Positions 51,264 through 59,966 of a stretch of DNA of 64,000 nucleotides are shown one piece after another (position 1 is the first letter of the stretch; each line of letters begins with the position of its first letter). This stretch comes from Rhizobium sp. BK418. Its GTDB lineage: Bacteria > Pseudomonadota > Alphaproteobacteria > Rhizobiales > Rhizobiaceae. The stretch covers positions 372,001-436,000 of the forward strand of contig NZ_SLZK01000004.1 of NCBI RefSeq assembly GCF_004341105.1, given 5' to 3'. Made by a program: the position numbers and the translations under genes. Under the pieces are notes generated by a model. It saw only the letters and a program-made list of their open reading frames with translations, did not search any database and was not told where the DNA came from.

Positions 51264-52666
51264 CGCCATCAAACGCGATCGCGGTCTTCGATCTCGGCAA
51301 GACCAATTCGAAACTATTTATCTTCGATACAGACGGGTCCGTACTCTCGGAAACGCGAACAAAGCCGTTGTGGGTCGAGTACGAGGGTTTTCGCGTACTC
51401 GACGACGAGGCTCTCTACGAATGGATGAAGACCTCGCTCACGCGTGCGGTCGAAAACCATTCGGTCGGACACGTCATCTTCTCCGGTCATGGCTGCACAT
51501 TTGCGCTCGTCGAGCAGGATCACCTCGTCCATCCGATCCTCGACTATGAACAGGAACCTCCTCCGTCGCTGGCAGATCGGATCGAGCTATCTATCCCTCC
51601 CTTCTTAGAGACATACTCTCCAAAGCTGCCGCTGGGTTTCAACTACGGGCGGCACATGCTGTGGCTGGAGGCCGTCAAGCCCGAGGCGCTAAACTGCGCC
51701 GATGCTGTTCTTTCCTATCCGCAGTTCTGGTCGTGGAAATTCTCTGGTCGCAAGGTCTCGGAAGTCTCCTATATCGGCTGCCACTCTCACTTGTGGGCAC
51801 CCCTGCTCGGCGATTTCAGCAGTCTTGTCGACAGCCGAGGATGGCGTGAGAAGATGCCCGATTTCGAAAAAGCGGGGGCTGCCTTGGGCCGCTGGGAGGG
51901 CGTTTCGGACGAGGGGGCTGCACTCTCGGTCGTGGTCCACAATGGTGTGCACGACAGCAATTCGGCGCTCTACTATTATCGTTCTGTCGGCTTCGAGGAT
52001 TTCACCCTTGTATCGACCGGCACTTGGGTGGTGATTTTCAATTCGGCGTGCCCCTTCGATGCGCTGGACGAGCATCGGGACATGCTGGCGAACGTAACGG
52101 TCGACGGCAGGCCAGCGCCGACAATCCGGTTCATGGGCGGCAGAGAGTACGATATTGCAAGCGGCGGCTGGAACAAGCCGATCAGCCTCGAAGCACTATC
52201 ACGCGTGATGGCAAAAGGCGTGTTCGCATTGCCGTCGTTCGCGCCGGGCGGGCCGATGCAGGGCTTCGAAGGCCGGTTCGTGGGACCGGAGGTCGAAGGC
52301 GAGGAGAGGGCGGCAGTTGCGCTTCTCTACGTGGTTCTCATGACCAGTCTGTCTCTCGATCTCATTCGATCCGAGAACGCGATCGTCATAGACGGGGGCC
52401 TGGTTAAGACAGGCTTTTTTGCCGAGATACTTGCACAGCTGCGTCCTGAACAGCCGGTCTTCACCAGCCCGACCGCTGAAGGCAGTGCATTTGGGGCTGC
52501 GGCACTTGTTCTCGACACCCTTGGTCAAAAAACCTTCGCGAATGAAACAAGACAAGTTGCGCCGTCTGGGCTCTTTGGCCTCGAGGCCTACCGCGACGCG
52601 TGGAAGGCGATGGCTGAGATTGACGAACCGGAAGCGACGCAGCCAAGGAAGGAGTTCCACGCATGA
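51260..52666 (+). CDS. FGGY-family carbohydrate kinase, second
   Basis: A 468-residue sugar kinase. The N-terminal AVFDLGKTNSKLFIFD motif and STGTWVVIFN place it with rhamnulokinase/fuculokinase-like FGGY proteins that carry the D-L-G-K-T-N signature. A second-domain segment, AIVIDGGLVKTGFFAEIL, and the GSAFGAAALVL ending complete the fold. It differs clearly from the kinase encoded at 47926-49206. It overlaps both neighbours by 4 bases (ATGA), so regulator, kinase and ABC ATPase are translationally coupled. The substrate is unknown. Confidence 0.88.
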   Translation: MTPSNAIAVFDLGKTNSKLFIFDTDGSVLSETRTKPLWVEYEGFRVLDDEALYEWMKTSLTRAVENHSVGHVIFSGHGCTFALVEQDHLVHPILDYEQEPPPSLADRIELSIPPFLETYSPKLPLGFNYGRHMLWLEAVKPEALNCADAVLSYPQFWSWKFSGRKVSEVSYIGCHSHLWAPLLGDFSSLVDSRGWREKMPDFEKAGAALGRWEGVSDEGAALSVVVHNGVHDSNSALYYYRSVGFEDFTLVSTGTWVVIFNSACPFDALDEHRDMLANVTVDGRPAPTIRFMGGREYDIASGGWNKPISLEALSRVMAKGVFALPSFAPGGPMQGFEGRFVGPEVEGEERAAVALLYVVLMTSLSLDLIRSENAIVIDGGLVKTGFFAEILAQLRPEQPVFTSPTAEGSAFGAAALVLDTLGQKTFANETRQVAPSGLFGLEAYRDAWKAMAEIDEPEATQPRKEFHA

Positions 52667-54207
52667 GCGCGGCAAACACCGAAATGCGCGTACCCGTTCT
52701 GGAGATGCGTAATATCAGCAAGACGTTCGCGAGCACAAAGGCGCTCACCAATGTTTCGCTGACGGTCTATCCGGGAGAAGTCCACGCGTTGATGGGAGAG
52801 AACGGGGCTGGCAAATCGACCCTGATGAAGGTTTTGTCCGGGGCCTATGTCGCGGATCCTGGCGGCGCCGTACTCGTTGAGGGAACGCCCATCGTGGCGG
52901 GAGATCCGATCAAGGCCAAGGCAAACGGCATATCGGTCATTTACCAGGAACTGTCGCTCGCCCCAAACCTGACGGTTGCCCAGAACATGTTCCTGGGTGC
53001 CGAGCCATCACGCTATGGCGTCGTCGACAAGGCTGCGGCACGCGCCCGTGCCGAGCCAATCCTCAAGCAACTGGGCACGACGTTCGGTCCGGCGCAGCTC
53101 GTGGCGACGCTCTCGCTGGGCGAACGTCAGATGGTGGAAATTGCCCGAGCACTCACCACCAATGCGAAGATCATCGTCATGGACGAGCCGACCACTTCAC
53201 TGACTTCAAGGGAGACGGAGCGCCTGTTCGAGGTCATCGCGGGCCTCAAGGCACGGGGCATCGCCGTCATCTATATCAGTCACAGGATGGAGGAAATCTA
53301 CGCGCTCGCAGATCGCGTCAGCGTCCTGCGGGACAGTGCTTACGTGGGCACGCTCGAGCGTGAACAGCTATCGGCCGACCGACTGGTCTCCATGATGGTC
53401 GGTCGCGATCTCTCGACCTTCTACAAGAAGGAACACCGTACGGCGCTTCACGGGGCCAAAACCGTCCTCTCCGTGACAGATATCGGTGACGGTCGCCGGG
53501 TTCTCGGGTGTTCATTCGATGCAAAGGCAGGTGAAGTCCTTGGTATCGCCGGTCTGGTCGGATCCGGACGGACGGAGCTGGCGCGTCTTATTTTCGGTGC
53601 GGACCATAAAACGACCGGCACTGTGTCCCTCGAAGGCAAAGAGCTCGCCATCAGTGGTCCTCGCGACGCGATGGAAGCCGGGATCGCGTATCTCACCGAA
53701 GACAGGAAAGGTCTCGGACTTTTCCTCGATATGACGATCAACGAGAACATCAACATCGGCGTTATCGGCAAAGACGCCGGCCCCGGCGGTATCCTCAATT
53801 TCGCCGCCGCCCGGGAGCGTGCGGCCCGTGCCATAAAATCACTTTCCATTCGCACATTGAGCGCAAGCATCAATGTCGGCGCGCTGTCGGGTGGAAACCA
53901 GCAGAAGGCACTGATCGCTCGTCTCCTCGAAACGAAGCCCAAGGTCATCATTTTCGACGAACCGACACGCGGCGTCGACGTGGGGGCGAAGTCCGAGATT
54001 TACCGGATAATCGACGAACTCGCTCAGGCAGGCATAGCGATCGTGGTGATCTCGAGCGACTTGCCGGAGATCATCGGCATCGCCGATCGCGTCCTCGTCA
54101 TGCGCGAAGGCCGGATCGCGGGCGAAGTGCTGGCGACGCCCAATCAGCCAATCAGCCAGGAAGCCATCATGGCCTTCTCCACCGGATCGGCATCGAAAGT
54201 CGCCTGA
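52663..54207 (+). CDS. sugar ABC transporter, double ATP-binding protein (RbsA/MglA type)
   Basis: A 514-residue protein with two ABC domains. The first has Walker A GENGAGKST at 45-53, signature LSLGERQMVEI and Walker B IIVMDEP. The second has the degenerate Walker A typical of this family (GLVGSGRTE), signature LSGGNQQKA and Walker B IIFDEP. This is the standard ATPase of CUT2 importers for pentoses and deoxysugars. Its partners are the next two genes. Confidence 0.95.
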   Translation: MSAANTEMRVPVLEMRNISKTFASTKALTNVSLTVYPGEVHALMGENGAGKSTLMKVLSGAYVADPGGAVLVEGTPIVAGDPIKAKANGISVIYQELSLAPNLTVAQNMFLGAEPSRYGVVDKAAARARAEPILKQLGTTFGPAQLVATLSLGERQMVEIARALTTNAKIIVMDEPTTSLTSRETERLFEVIAGLKARGIAVIYISHRMEEIYALADRVSVLRDSAYVGTLEREQLSADRLVSMMVGRDLSTFYKKEHRTALHGAKTVLSVTDIGDGRRVLGCSFDAKAGEVLGIAGLVGSGRTELARLIFGADHKTTGTVSLEGKELAISGPRDAMEAGIAYLTEDRKGLGLFLDMTINENINIGVIGKDAGPGGILNFAAARERAARAIKSLSIRTLSASINVGALSGGNQQKALIARLLETKPKVIIFDEPTRGVDVGAKSEIYRIIDELAQAGIAIVVISSDLPEIIGIADRVLVMREGRIAGEVLATPNQPISQEAIMAFSTGSASKVA

Positions 54208-54239
54208 AGCCGGATAACAAAGACGACGGGATTAAAGAT

Positions 54240-55223
54240 ATGACCTCGACATCAACCGACCAGCCGAACGCGGGCAAGGCAAAATTCAGATCGACGCTCA
54301 CCGCGCTCGGTATGTTGCCCGTGCTCGTCATACTGGCCATCGGCTTTCACCTGTTGAGCGGTCGCTTTTTAAGCGTCAACAACCTGTCGATCGTCATGCA
54401 GCAGGCATCGATCAACACTGTCCTGGCCGCCGGAATGACGTTCGTCATCCTGACGGGCGGCATCGATCTCTCGGTAGGCTCCATCCTTGCTGCCTCGGCT
54501 ATGGTGGGCGTGATCGTGTCTCTCTGGCCGGACATCGGCATGCTGGGCATTCCGGCTGCGATCGGCGTCGGTCTCGCTTGCGGTGTTGTCAACGGAACAA
54601 TCATTTCTGCGCTCAAGCTTCCGCCCTTCATCGTCACGCTCGGCTCACTGACCGCGATGCGCGGCATCGCCCGACTGCTTGGCAATGACACGACGGTTTT
54701 CAATCCCGACCTGCCGTTCGACTTCATCGGAAATGGCAGTTTCTTCGGCGTCCCATGGCTCGCGATCATCGCTCTGGCGACAATCCTGATCTCGTGGTTC
54801 ATCCTGAAGCGCACGGTATTGGGGACTTGGATCTATGCTGTCGGCGGAAACGTGGAGGCAGCGCGCCTTACGGGCATCAAGGTTCCGCTGGTGCTGCTCT
54901 TCGTCTACTCGATGTCGGGTCTGCTCTCAGGGCTTGGGGGCGTGATGTCGGCGGCTCGCCTGTATGCCGCAAACGGCCTGCAGCTTGGCCAATCGTACGA
55001 ACTTGATGCCATCGCCGCTGTTATTCTGGGCGGCACCAGCTTTGTCGGCGGTGTCGGTTCGATCTGGGGCACCCTCATCGGAGCCCTCATCATCGCGGTG
55101 CTGTCCAACGGCCTCATCCTCGTCGGTGTTTCGGACATCTGGCAGTACATCATCAAGGGACTTGTCATCATCGTTGCCGTGGCGCTCGACCGCTACAGGC
55201 TGAAAGGACTTAGCCGCACCTAA
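54240..55223 (+). CDS. sugar ABC transporter permease (RbsC type)
   Basis: A 327-residue CUT2 permease with eight to ten membrane segments. Family blocks are GMTFVILTGGIDLSVGSILA, GNVEAARLTGIKV, and AAVILGGTSFVGGVGSIWGT. It lies 32 bases after the ATPase gene. It probably forms a homodimeric channel. Confidence 0.95.
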   Translation: MTSTSTDQPNAGKAKFRSTLTALGMLPVLVILAIGFHLLSGRFLSVNNLSIVMQQASINTVLAAGMTFVILTGGIDLSVGSILAASAMVGVIVSLWPDIGMLGIPAAIGVGLACGVVNGTIISALKLPPFIVTLGSLTAMRGIARLLGNDTTVFNPDLPFDFIGNGSFFGVPWLAIIALATILISWFILKRTVLGTWIYAVGGNVEAARLTGIKVPLVLLFVYSMSGLLSGLGGVMSAARLYAANGLQLGQSYELDAIAAVILGGTSFVGGVGSIWGTLIGALIIAVLSNGLILVGVSDIWQYIIKGLVIIVAVALDRYRLKGLSRT

Positions 55224-55286
55224 AGTGTGGCTGGAGGAACCGGGTTGCCGGATAACAGGCGCAGGAAGCGCCATAAGGAGGAAAAT

Positions 55287-56225
55287 ATGCGCATGATTTC
55301 GAAACTGCTCGCAGCGACTGCTCTGGCCGCAGCAATTGCAATGCCGGCAGCCGCCAAGGACCTTCAGAAGATCGGCATTTCCGTCGGTCTGCTTGGCAAC
55401 CCGTTCTTCGTTGCGACCATCAAGGGCATCGAGGATCGCGCCAAGGAAATCAATCCGAACGTTCAGGTCACCTCGGTCTCGGCCGACTACGACCTCAATA
55501 AGCAGGTTTCGCAGATCGACAGCTTCATCGCTGCTGGCGTTGACATCATCATGTTGAACGCCGTCGATGCCAAGGCAATCGCCCCTGCCGTCAAGAAGGC
55601 CCAGGCTGCCGGCGTTATCGTCGCCGCCTTCGACGTTTCGGCCCCTGGCGCTGACGTCACCGTCATGACGAACAACATCAAGGCTGGTGAAGAGGCGTGC
55701 CAGTACATCGTCGATCAGCTCAAGGGTAAGGGTAACGTCGTCATCATCAACGGGCCTGCTTCTTCATCGATCCTCGACCGCGTCCAGGGTTGCAAGAACG
55801 TGCTGGCGAAGAGCCCGGACATCAAGATCCTGTCCGACGACCAGAACGGTCAGGGTTCGCGCGATGGCGGTCTTGCCGTCATGCAGGGCCTGCTGACGCG
55901 CTTCGACAAGATTGACGCCGTCTTCGCCATCAACGACCCGACTGGCATCGGTGCGGAACTTGCCGCCAAGCAGCTGAACCGCAACGAGTTCTTCATCACC
56001 GCCGTCGACGGTGCTCCGGACATTGAAAAGTCGCTCGCAAGCGGCAATTCGATGATCAAGGCATCAGCTTCCCAAGACCCCTACGTCATGGCCGGCGACG
56101 CGCTCAAGATGGCTGTCGACGTTCTGAACGGCAAGAAACCGGCGGAAAACACCGTGCTTCTCGACCCGAAGCTCATCACGGCTGACAACGTCAAGGACTA
56201 CAAGGGCTGGACCGCAGCTCGCTAA
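55287..56225 (+). CDS. sugar ABC transporter substrate-binding protein (RbsB type)
   Basis: A periplasmic binding protein of 312 residues. The ATG at 55287 has AAGGAGG upstream. The signal peptide is MRMISKLLAATALAAAIAMP with cleavage near A-A-A-K at 22-24. The mature domain starts KIGISVGLLGNPFFVA. A typical hinge and ligand region follows (FDVSAPGADVTVMTNNIKAG, NDPTGIGAE, VDGAPDIEKSL). A stable hairpin after the stop codon may raise its expression over the downstream gene. The ligand is unknown. Confidence 0.95.
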   Translation: MRMISKLLAATALAAAIAMPAAAKDLQKIGISVGLLGNPFFVATIKGIEDRAKEINPNVQVTSVSADYDLNKQVSQIDSFIAAGVDIIMLNAVDAKAIAPAVKKAQAAGVIVAAFDVSAPGADVTVMTNNIKAGEEACQYIVDQLKGKGNVVIINGPASSSILDRVQGCKNVLAKSPDIKILSDDQNGQGSRDGGLAVMQGLLTRFDKIDAVFAINDPTGIGAELAAKQLNRNEFFITAVDGAPDIEKSLASGNSMIKASASQDPYVMAGDALKMAVDVLNGKKPAENTVLLDPKLITADNVKDYKGWTAAR

Positions 56226-56240
56226 CGTTTCCTCCCGGGA

Positions 56241-56269
56241 GCTCGCCGGTGCTGTCAGGCTCGGCGAGC
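56241..56269 (+). terminator. hairpin after sugar-binding protein gene
   Basis: GCTCGCCG pairs perfectly with CGGCGAGC across a 13-base loop, and the sequence after the stem is CCTTTCTT. It may cause partial termination or protect the 3' end of the upstream message. The epimerase gene begins 31 bases later, so readthrough is expected. Confidence 0.55.
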
Positions 56270-56299
56270 CCTTTCTTCAATGGAATAGGATTTAGAGCC

Positions 56300-57199
56300 A
56301 TGTCCAAAATCGGCGTCCACTCTTTCGTTTGGAGCGCTGGCTCGTCTCGCGACGAGCTTGAGCGCACGCTTGCGAGATCGCATGAACTCGGCTTCAAGCT
56401 CGTGGAGTTTTCATATCTCGATCCCAAGCTGGTCGACGTGAAGTGGCTCTCGTCTCGCATCCGGGAACTGGATCTCGATGTCGCAGTGAGCATGGGCCTG
56501 CCGGCTGATGGCGACATCTCCAGCAATAATCCGGCGGTGGTCGCCAACGGTGAGGCCATATTGGACAGAGCGGTTGCGCTCGTCCGCGATCTTGGTGGCA
56601 CAAAACTCGCCGGCATCTTGAGTTCCTCGCACGGAAAACAGGAGCGCGCATTATCTCGCAAGGCATGGGATACCAGCGTCAGCACGCTTTCACGCGTCGC
56701 CGATCGCGCAAGGGAAGCAGGCGTGACCCTCAATCTCGAGATCGTCAACCGTTTCGAAAGCAATATGCTCAATACGGCAGCCCAAGGTCTGGCCTACATC
56801 AACGACACAGGTGCTTCGAACGTCTTTCTGCATCTCGACACCTTCCACATGAACATTGAGGAAGCTGACGTCGGATTGGCAATACGCAATGCCGCCGATA
56901 AAATCGGCTATGTCCACATCGGTGAAAGCCATCGCGGATTTCTTGGGACCGGCAACATCGATTTTGCCGCGATCTTCGATGCTTTGATCGCCATCGGATG
57001 GGACGACTACGTCACGTTCGAATCCTTCTCAACGGCTATCGTTGACAAAGACTTGTCGTTGAAGACGGCGATCTGGCGAAATCTCTGGGACGATAATGTT
57101 GCGTTGGCTCGGCATGCACGCCAGTTCATTGAACTCGGCTTGGAAACCGCGCGGCTCAAAGCCGAGCTCGTCAAGAATGCTCAAGCGCCATCAGCATAG
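56300..57199 (+). CDS. sugar phosphate isomerase/epimerase, ketose 3-epimerase-like
   Basis: A 299-residue TIM-barrel protein of the AP-endonuclease-2 fold. Four metal ligands of D-tagatose/D-allulose 3-epimerases are present with the same spacing as in the Agrobacterium enzyme: Glu147 (NLEIVNRFE), Asp180 (LDTFHMNIEE), His206 (VHIGES) and Glu241 (FESF). It would invert C3 of a free ketose with Mn2+ or a similar metal. The ATG at 56300 replaces a longer frame from 56249. As the last gene of the plus operon, it suggests that the imported sugar is epimerised before or after phosphorylation. Confidence 0.85.
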   Translation: MSKIGVHSFVWSAGSSRDELERTLARSHELGFKLVEFSYLDPKLVDVKWLSSRIRELDLDVAVSMGLPADGDISSNNPAVVANGEAILDRAVALVRDLGGTKLAGILSSSHGKQERALSRKAWDTSVSTLSRVADRAREAGVTLNLEIVNRFESNMLNTAAQGLAYINDTGASNVFLHLDTFHMNIEEADVGLAIRNAADKIGYVHIGESHRGFLGTGNIDFAAIFDALIAIGWDDYVTFESFSTAIVDKDLSLKTAIWRNLWDDNVALARHARQFIELGLETARLKAELVKNAQAPSA

Positions 57200-57330
57200 A
57201 GTTGTCGAACAAATAATATCGAGCAGGGGCAAAGCACCAGACCGCGAAGCCCTTGCCTGCATTCATTACCGTCCAACTTCTTGGGGATTCCTGGAACAAA
57301 ACGAGAATAAGGACTGGCTCGCCAATTTGT

Positions 57331-58038
57331 AAGCGTTACGAAGATCTTTTCGAGCTGATCGGATCGGCGACCCGACAGTCGTAGTACGCATCATCGATCT
57401 GTGTCTTGAAGAACAGGTGGGCGGGTCGGTCATCGCCGGCGATCTCTACGATGGCGATCAGACGTCGATGAAGAGCGCGAGGTTCCTAGCCGAGCAGCGT
57501 GCGCGTTTGCACGAGGCAGGTATCAGGGCGTTTATAATACGCGGCAACCATGATGCGCTTTCCAAAATCACCGCCGAGCTAGTCATGCCGGACTCCGTCA
57601 AAGTGTTCGGTTCCTTAGCTGAAACCATTGCCATCGACCGCGCTCCCGGTGGATTCCCCGTCGCCATACACGGCTGAGTTTTGCCAAGCCGCAAGCGTCC
57701 GACCTCCGCCAATCGATGTGGTCCTCGAGGCCAAAAGCTCATTGGAGCGCCTTTCTTCCGTAGTGTCCGCCGACCATCTAGTTGGCCGTAAGCGGGGCCG
57801 CCGAACTCGCATGGCGCATCCGGCGAGACGCCGACCTTCTCGCACCGAGCTCGAGACGCACGGCGCGGTCATCGGGAATGTCTGGATCGAGAAAGTCGTT
57901 ACGTCGCCGGTCGCGCCCACACGCCTGGATGCGCGGCCGGGTGCCTTGGACGAACTCGCGACGATCATCGACAGCGAGATCCACGGCTCGACCGAGTATC
58001 GGCGACGGAAAACACCCGACAGCTACCACCGCCGCTGA
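57331..58038 (+). pseudogene. degraded SbcD/YhaO-type DNA repair exonuclease
   Basis: Several plus-strand frames read in turn as a metallophosphoesterase. They are RYEDLFELIG, then DLCLEEQVGGSVIAGDLYDG with DQTSMKSARFLAEQ and AFIIRGNHDALSKI (G-N-H-D metal motif), then a frameshift near 57675 followed by SFAKPQASD. A C-terminal trace follows (GNVWIEKVVTSPVAPTRLDA). The N-terminal D-x-H motif and most of the middle are missing. No partner SbcC gene is nearby. The gene is dead. Confidence 0.7.
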
Positions 58039-58552
58039 TAGAAATTCAGTGTCGGAAACCCGACCAAGGATCATGATCGCTTTCTTCCAGGTGCGGCGCC
58101 TCCAGTTAAGATGGGCATTTCGGCGCCACCAGAAAGATGATTCAAATATAATCCAAGCATTCCAGACGAATGAAGAGACTTCACACTCATATTTGTCGCT
58201 CGAAAATATGCGTTGTTCTTCAATGAATAAAATCTCGTGTTAAACGCGAAATAATATTAACTTTATATGATGCATTGATTTAGATTGGGAAAATATTCCC
58301 TTATTGATCTCGGCCGTTTTGCAATATTTGGGACATTCGCAGATATCTCCTGCACTTTTCCGTTGGCAATTGACCGCGCCGAGAACATTGTCATAATAAT
58401 TTTGCACACGTGCTCAATTTTGTCATTCGGTCGTTACGTTCGCCCCCTAGAGCGAGATACGCCACGTTTTTCGTGGGGCTTGCGGAACGGCCATCAACAC
58501 CAGTGATGACCCGTCAAGAGGCCTCACACTGCTCTTTGGGGAGACGAAGAAG
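58039..58552. promoter_or_regulatory. AT-rich upstream region of carbohydrate ABC operon
   Basis: About 510 bases without a gene, clearly richer in A and T (58140-58420) than the surroundings. This fits the promoter of the strongly biased ABC operon that follows. A small inverted repeat GGGAA-N4-TTCCC lies near 58288, and CCACG-TTTT-CGTGG near 58462. The latter could be an operator or a start-site hairpin for the LacI-family regulator encoded downstream. Confidence 0.4.
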
Positions 58553-59899
58553 ATGACCATTTTGCCGACACTGAAATCGCTTACCATAGCGGCCGCTATT
58601 CTGGCCTCGACCTCCGCATTCGCACTTGCCAAGGACGTTCACATCAGCGTCTGGGCCGGCGGCACCGGTCCGAACGACGTTTATCGCCTCGATGCCATTG
58701 AGATCGCTGCCCAGCAGCTTCAGCGCGAAGCTGCGCTGAAGGGCGAAGATCTGAAGATCATTGTAGAAAAGACCCCTTATTCCGGCTGGGACGATTTCAA
58801 GCAGGCTCTGACGCTTGCCGCCGAAGCTAAGAAGGCTCCGAACATCGTCGTCAGCGGCCATGAAGATATCGCTCCCTGGTCGCAGGCCGGCCTTATCGTT
58901 CCGGTCGAAGACTATGTCGACCTCGATTCCTGGCCATTGAACGACATCTACGAAAACCTGATGCAGATCGCCTCCTACAATGGTTCGGTCTACGGTATCC
59001 CGCAGGACGCCGAATCCCGCCCGATGCTGTTCTGGAAGCCGCATATGAAGGCGATCGGCTACAGCGATGCTGACCTTGACGCGCTGCCGCAGAACGTCAA
59101 GGACGGCAAGTACACGATGAAGAACCTGCTCGAAGACGCCAAGAAGATGCAGGACAAGGGCCTCGTGCAGCCCGGCTACGGCTTCTATCCGCGTACCAGC
59201 AACGGTCCTGATTACTGGCAGTTCTACACCTCCTTCGGCGGCGTCATGGAAGAAAACGGCAAGCTCGTTTTCGACAAGGCTTCCATGAAGCGCACCTATC
59301 AGTTCTTCGCAGACGCCGTTGCATCGGGCGTCACCAAGAAGAACCATATCGGCATGCCGGGCGACCAGTGGTGGAAGGAAGTCTCCTCCGGCAAGGCCGG
59401 TATCTGGGACGCCGGCACCTGGCACTATGCCCGCATGGTCAATCAGGAAGGTCTGAAGGACTTCTTCGGCAACATCGTCTTCACGCTAATCCCGGCCGGC
59501 GAAGGCGGCAAGGCCAACACGCTGACGCACCCGCTCGTCTACCTGCTGACGGCTGGCCACAGCGATGAAGACACTCAGATCGCCGCCCAGCTGATCACGA
59601 TTGCTTCCGAGCCGCGCATCAACGCGCTGCATGCGATCAAGTCGGCTCACCTCGGCGTCTCCAAGTCCGAAGCGGCTGTCGATTTCTACGCCGCCGACCG
59701 CTGGGCTCGCGAAGCAACCGAACGCCTGCTGCCCTACGCCAATGCGATGCCGAACAATTCCGACTTCGGCACCTACTGGAACATCATGTGGAAGAACCTT
59801 GAAGCGTCCTGGACGGGCGCCAAGGCTGTCGACGCTGCCGTAAACGATGCCGAGAGCGAGCTGAAGAGCACGCTCGGCGACAAGATCGTCATCCGCTAA
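58553..59899 (+). CDS. carbohydrate ABC transporter substrate-binding protein (family 1)
   Basis: A periplasmic binding protein of 448 residues. The signal peptide spans about 1-26 (LTIAAAILASTSAFALA). The mature part begins DVHISVWAGGTGPNDV and has family-1 features such as PYSGWDDFKQALTLAAEAKK and GVYGIPQ-like VYGIPQDAE. Codon use is strongly biased to C/G-ending codons, as in highly expressed genes. A GGGGAGACGAAGAAG stretch precedes the ATG. It is followed by two permeases, an ATPase and a glycerophosphodiesterase. The ligand is unknown; a glycerophosphodiester or a glycoside is suggested by the neighbour. Confidence 0.93.
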   Translation: MTILPTLKSLTIAAAILASTSAFALAKDVHISVWAGGTGPNDVYRLDAIEIAAQQLQREAALKGEDLKIIVEKTPYSGWDDFKQALTLAAEAKKAPNIVVSGHEDIAPWSQAGLIVPVEDYVDLDSWPLNDIYENLMQIASYNGSVYGIPQDAESRPMLFWKPHMKAIGYSDADLDALPQNVKDGKYTMKNLLEDAKKMQDKGLVQPGYGFYPRTSNGPDYWQFYTSFGGVMEENGKLVFDKASMKRTYQFFADAVASGVTKKNHIGMPGDQWWKEVSSGKAGIWDAGTWHYARMVNQEGLKDFFGNIVFTLIPAGEGGKANTLTHPLVYLLTAGHSDEDTQIAAQLITIASEPRINALHAIKSAHLGVSKSEAAVDFYAADRWAREATERLLPYANAMPNNSDFGTYWNIMWKNLEASWTGAKAVDAAVNDAESELKSTLGDKIVIR

Positions 59900-59913
59900 G
59901 ATCGACGTACCTG

Positions 59914-59942
59914 CCGGGGGGCGGCCATGCGCTGCCTCCCGG
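59914..59942 (+). terminator. hairpin between binding-protein and permease genes
   Basis: CCGGGGGGC can pair with GCCTCCCGG with one mismatch across an 11-base loop. It lies directly after the binding-protein stop. No T-run follows, so it probably stabilises the upstream message. Confidence 0.5.
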
Positions 59943-59966
59943 TCCGTCGTCCAAGAGGGGACTTCC

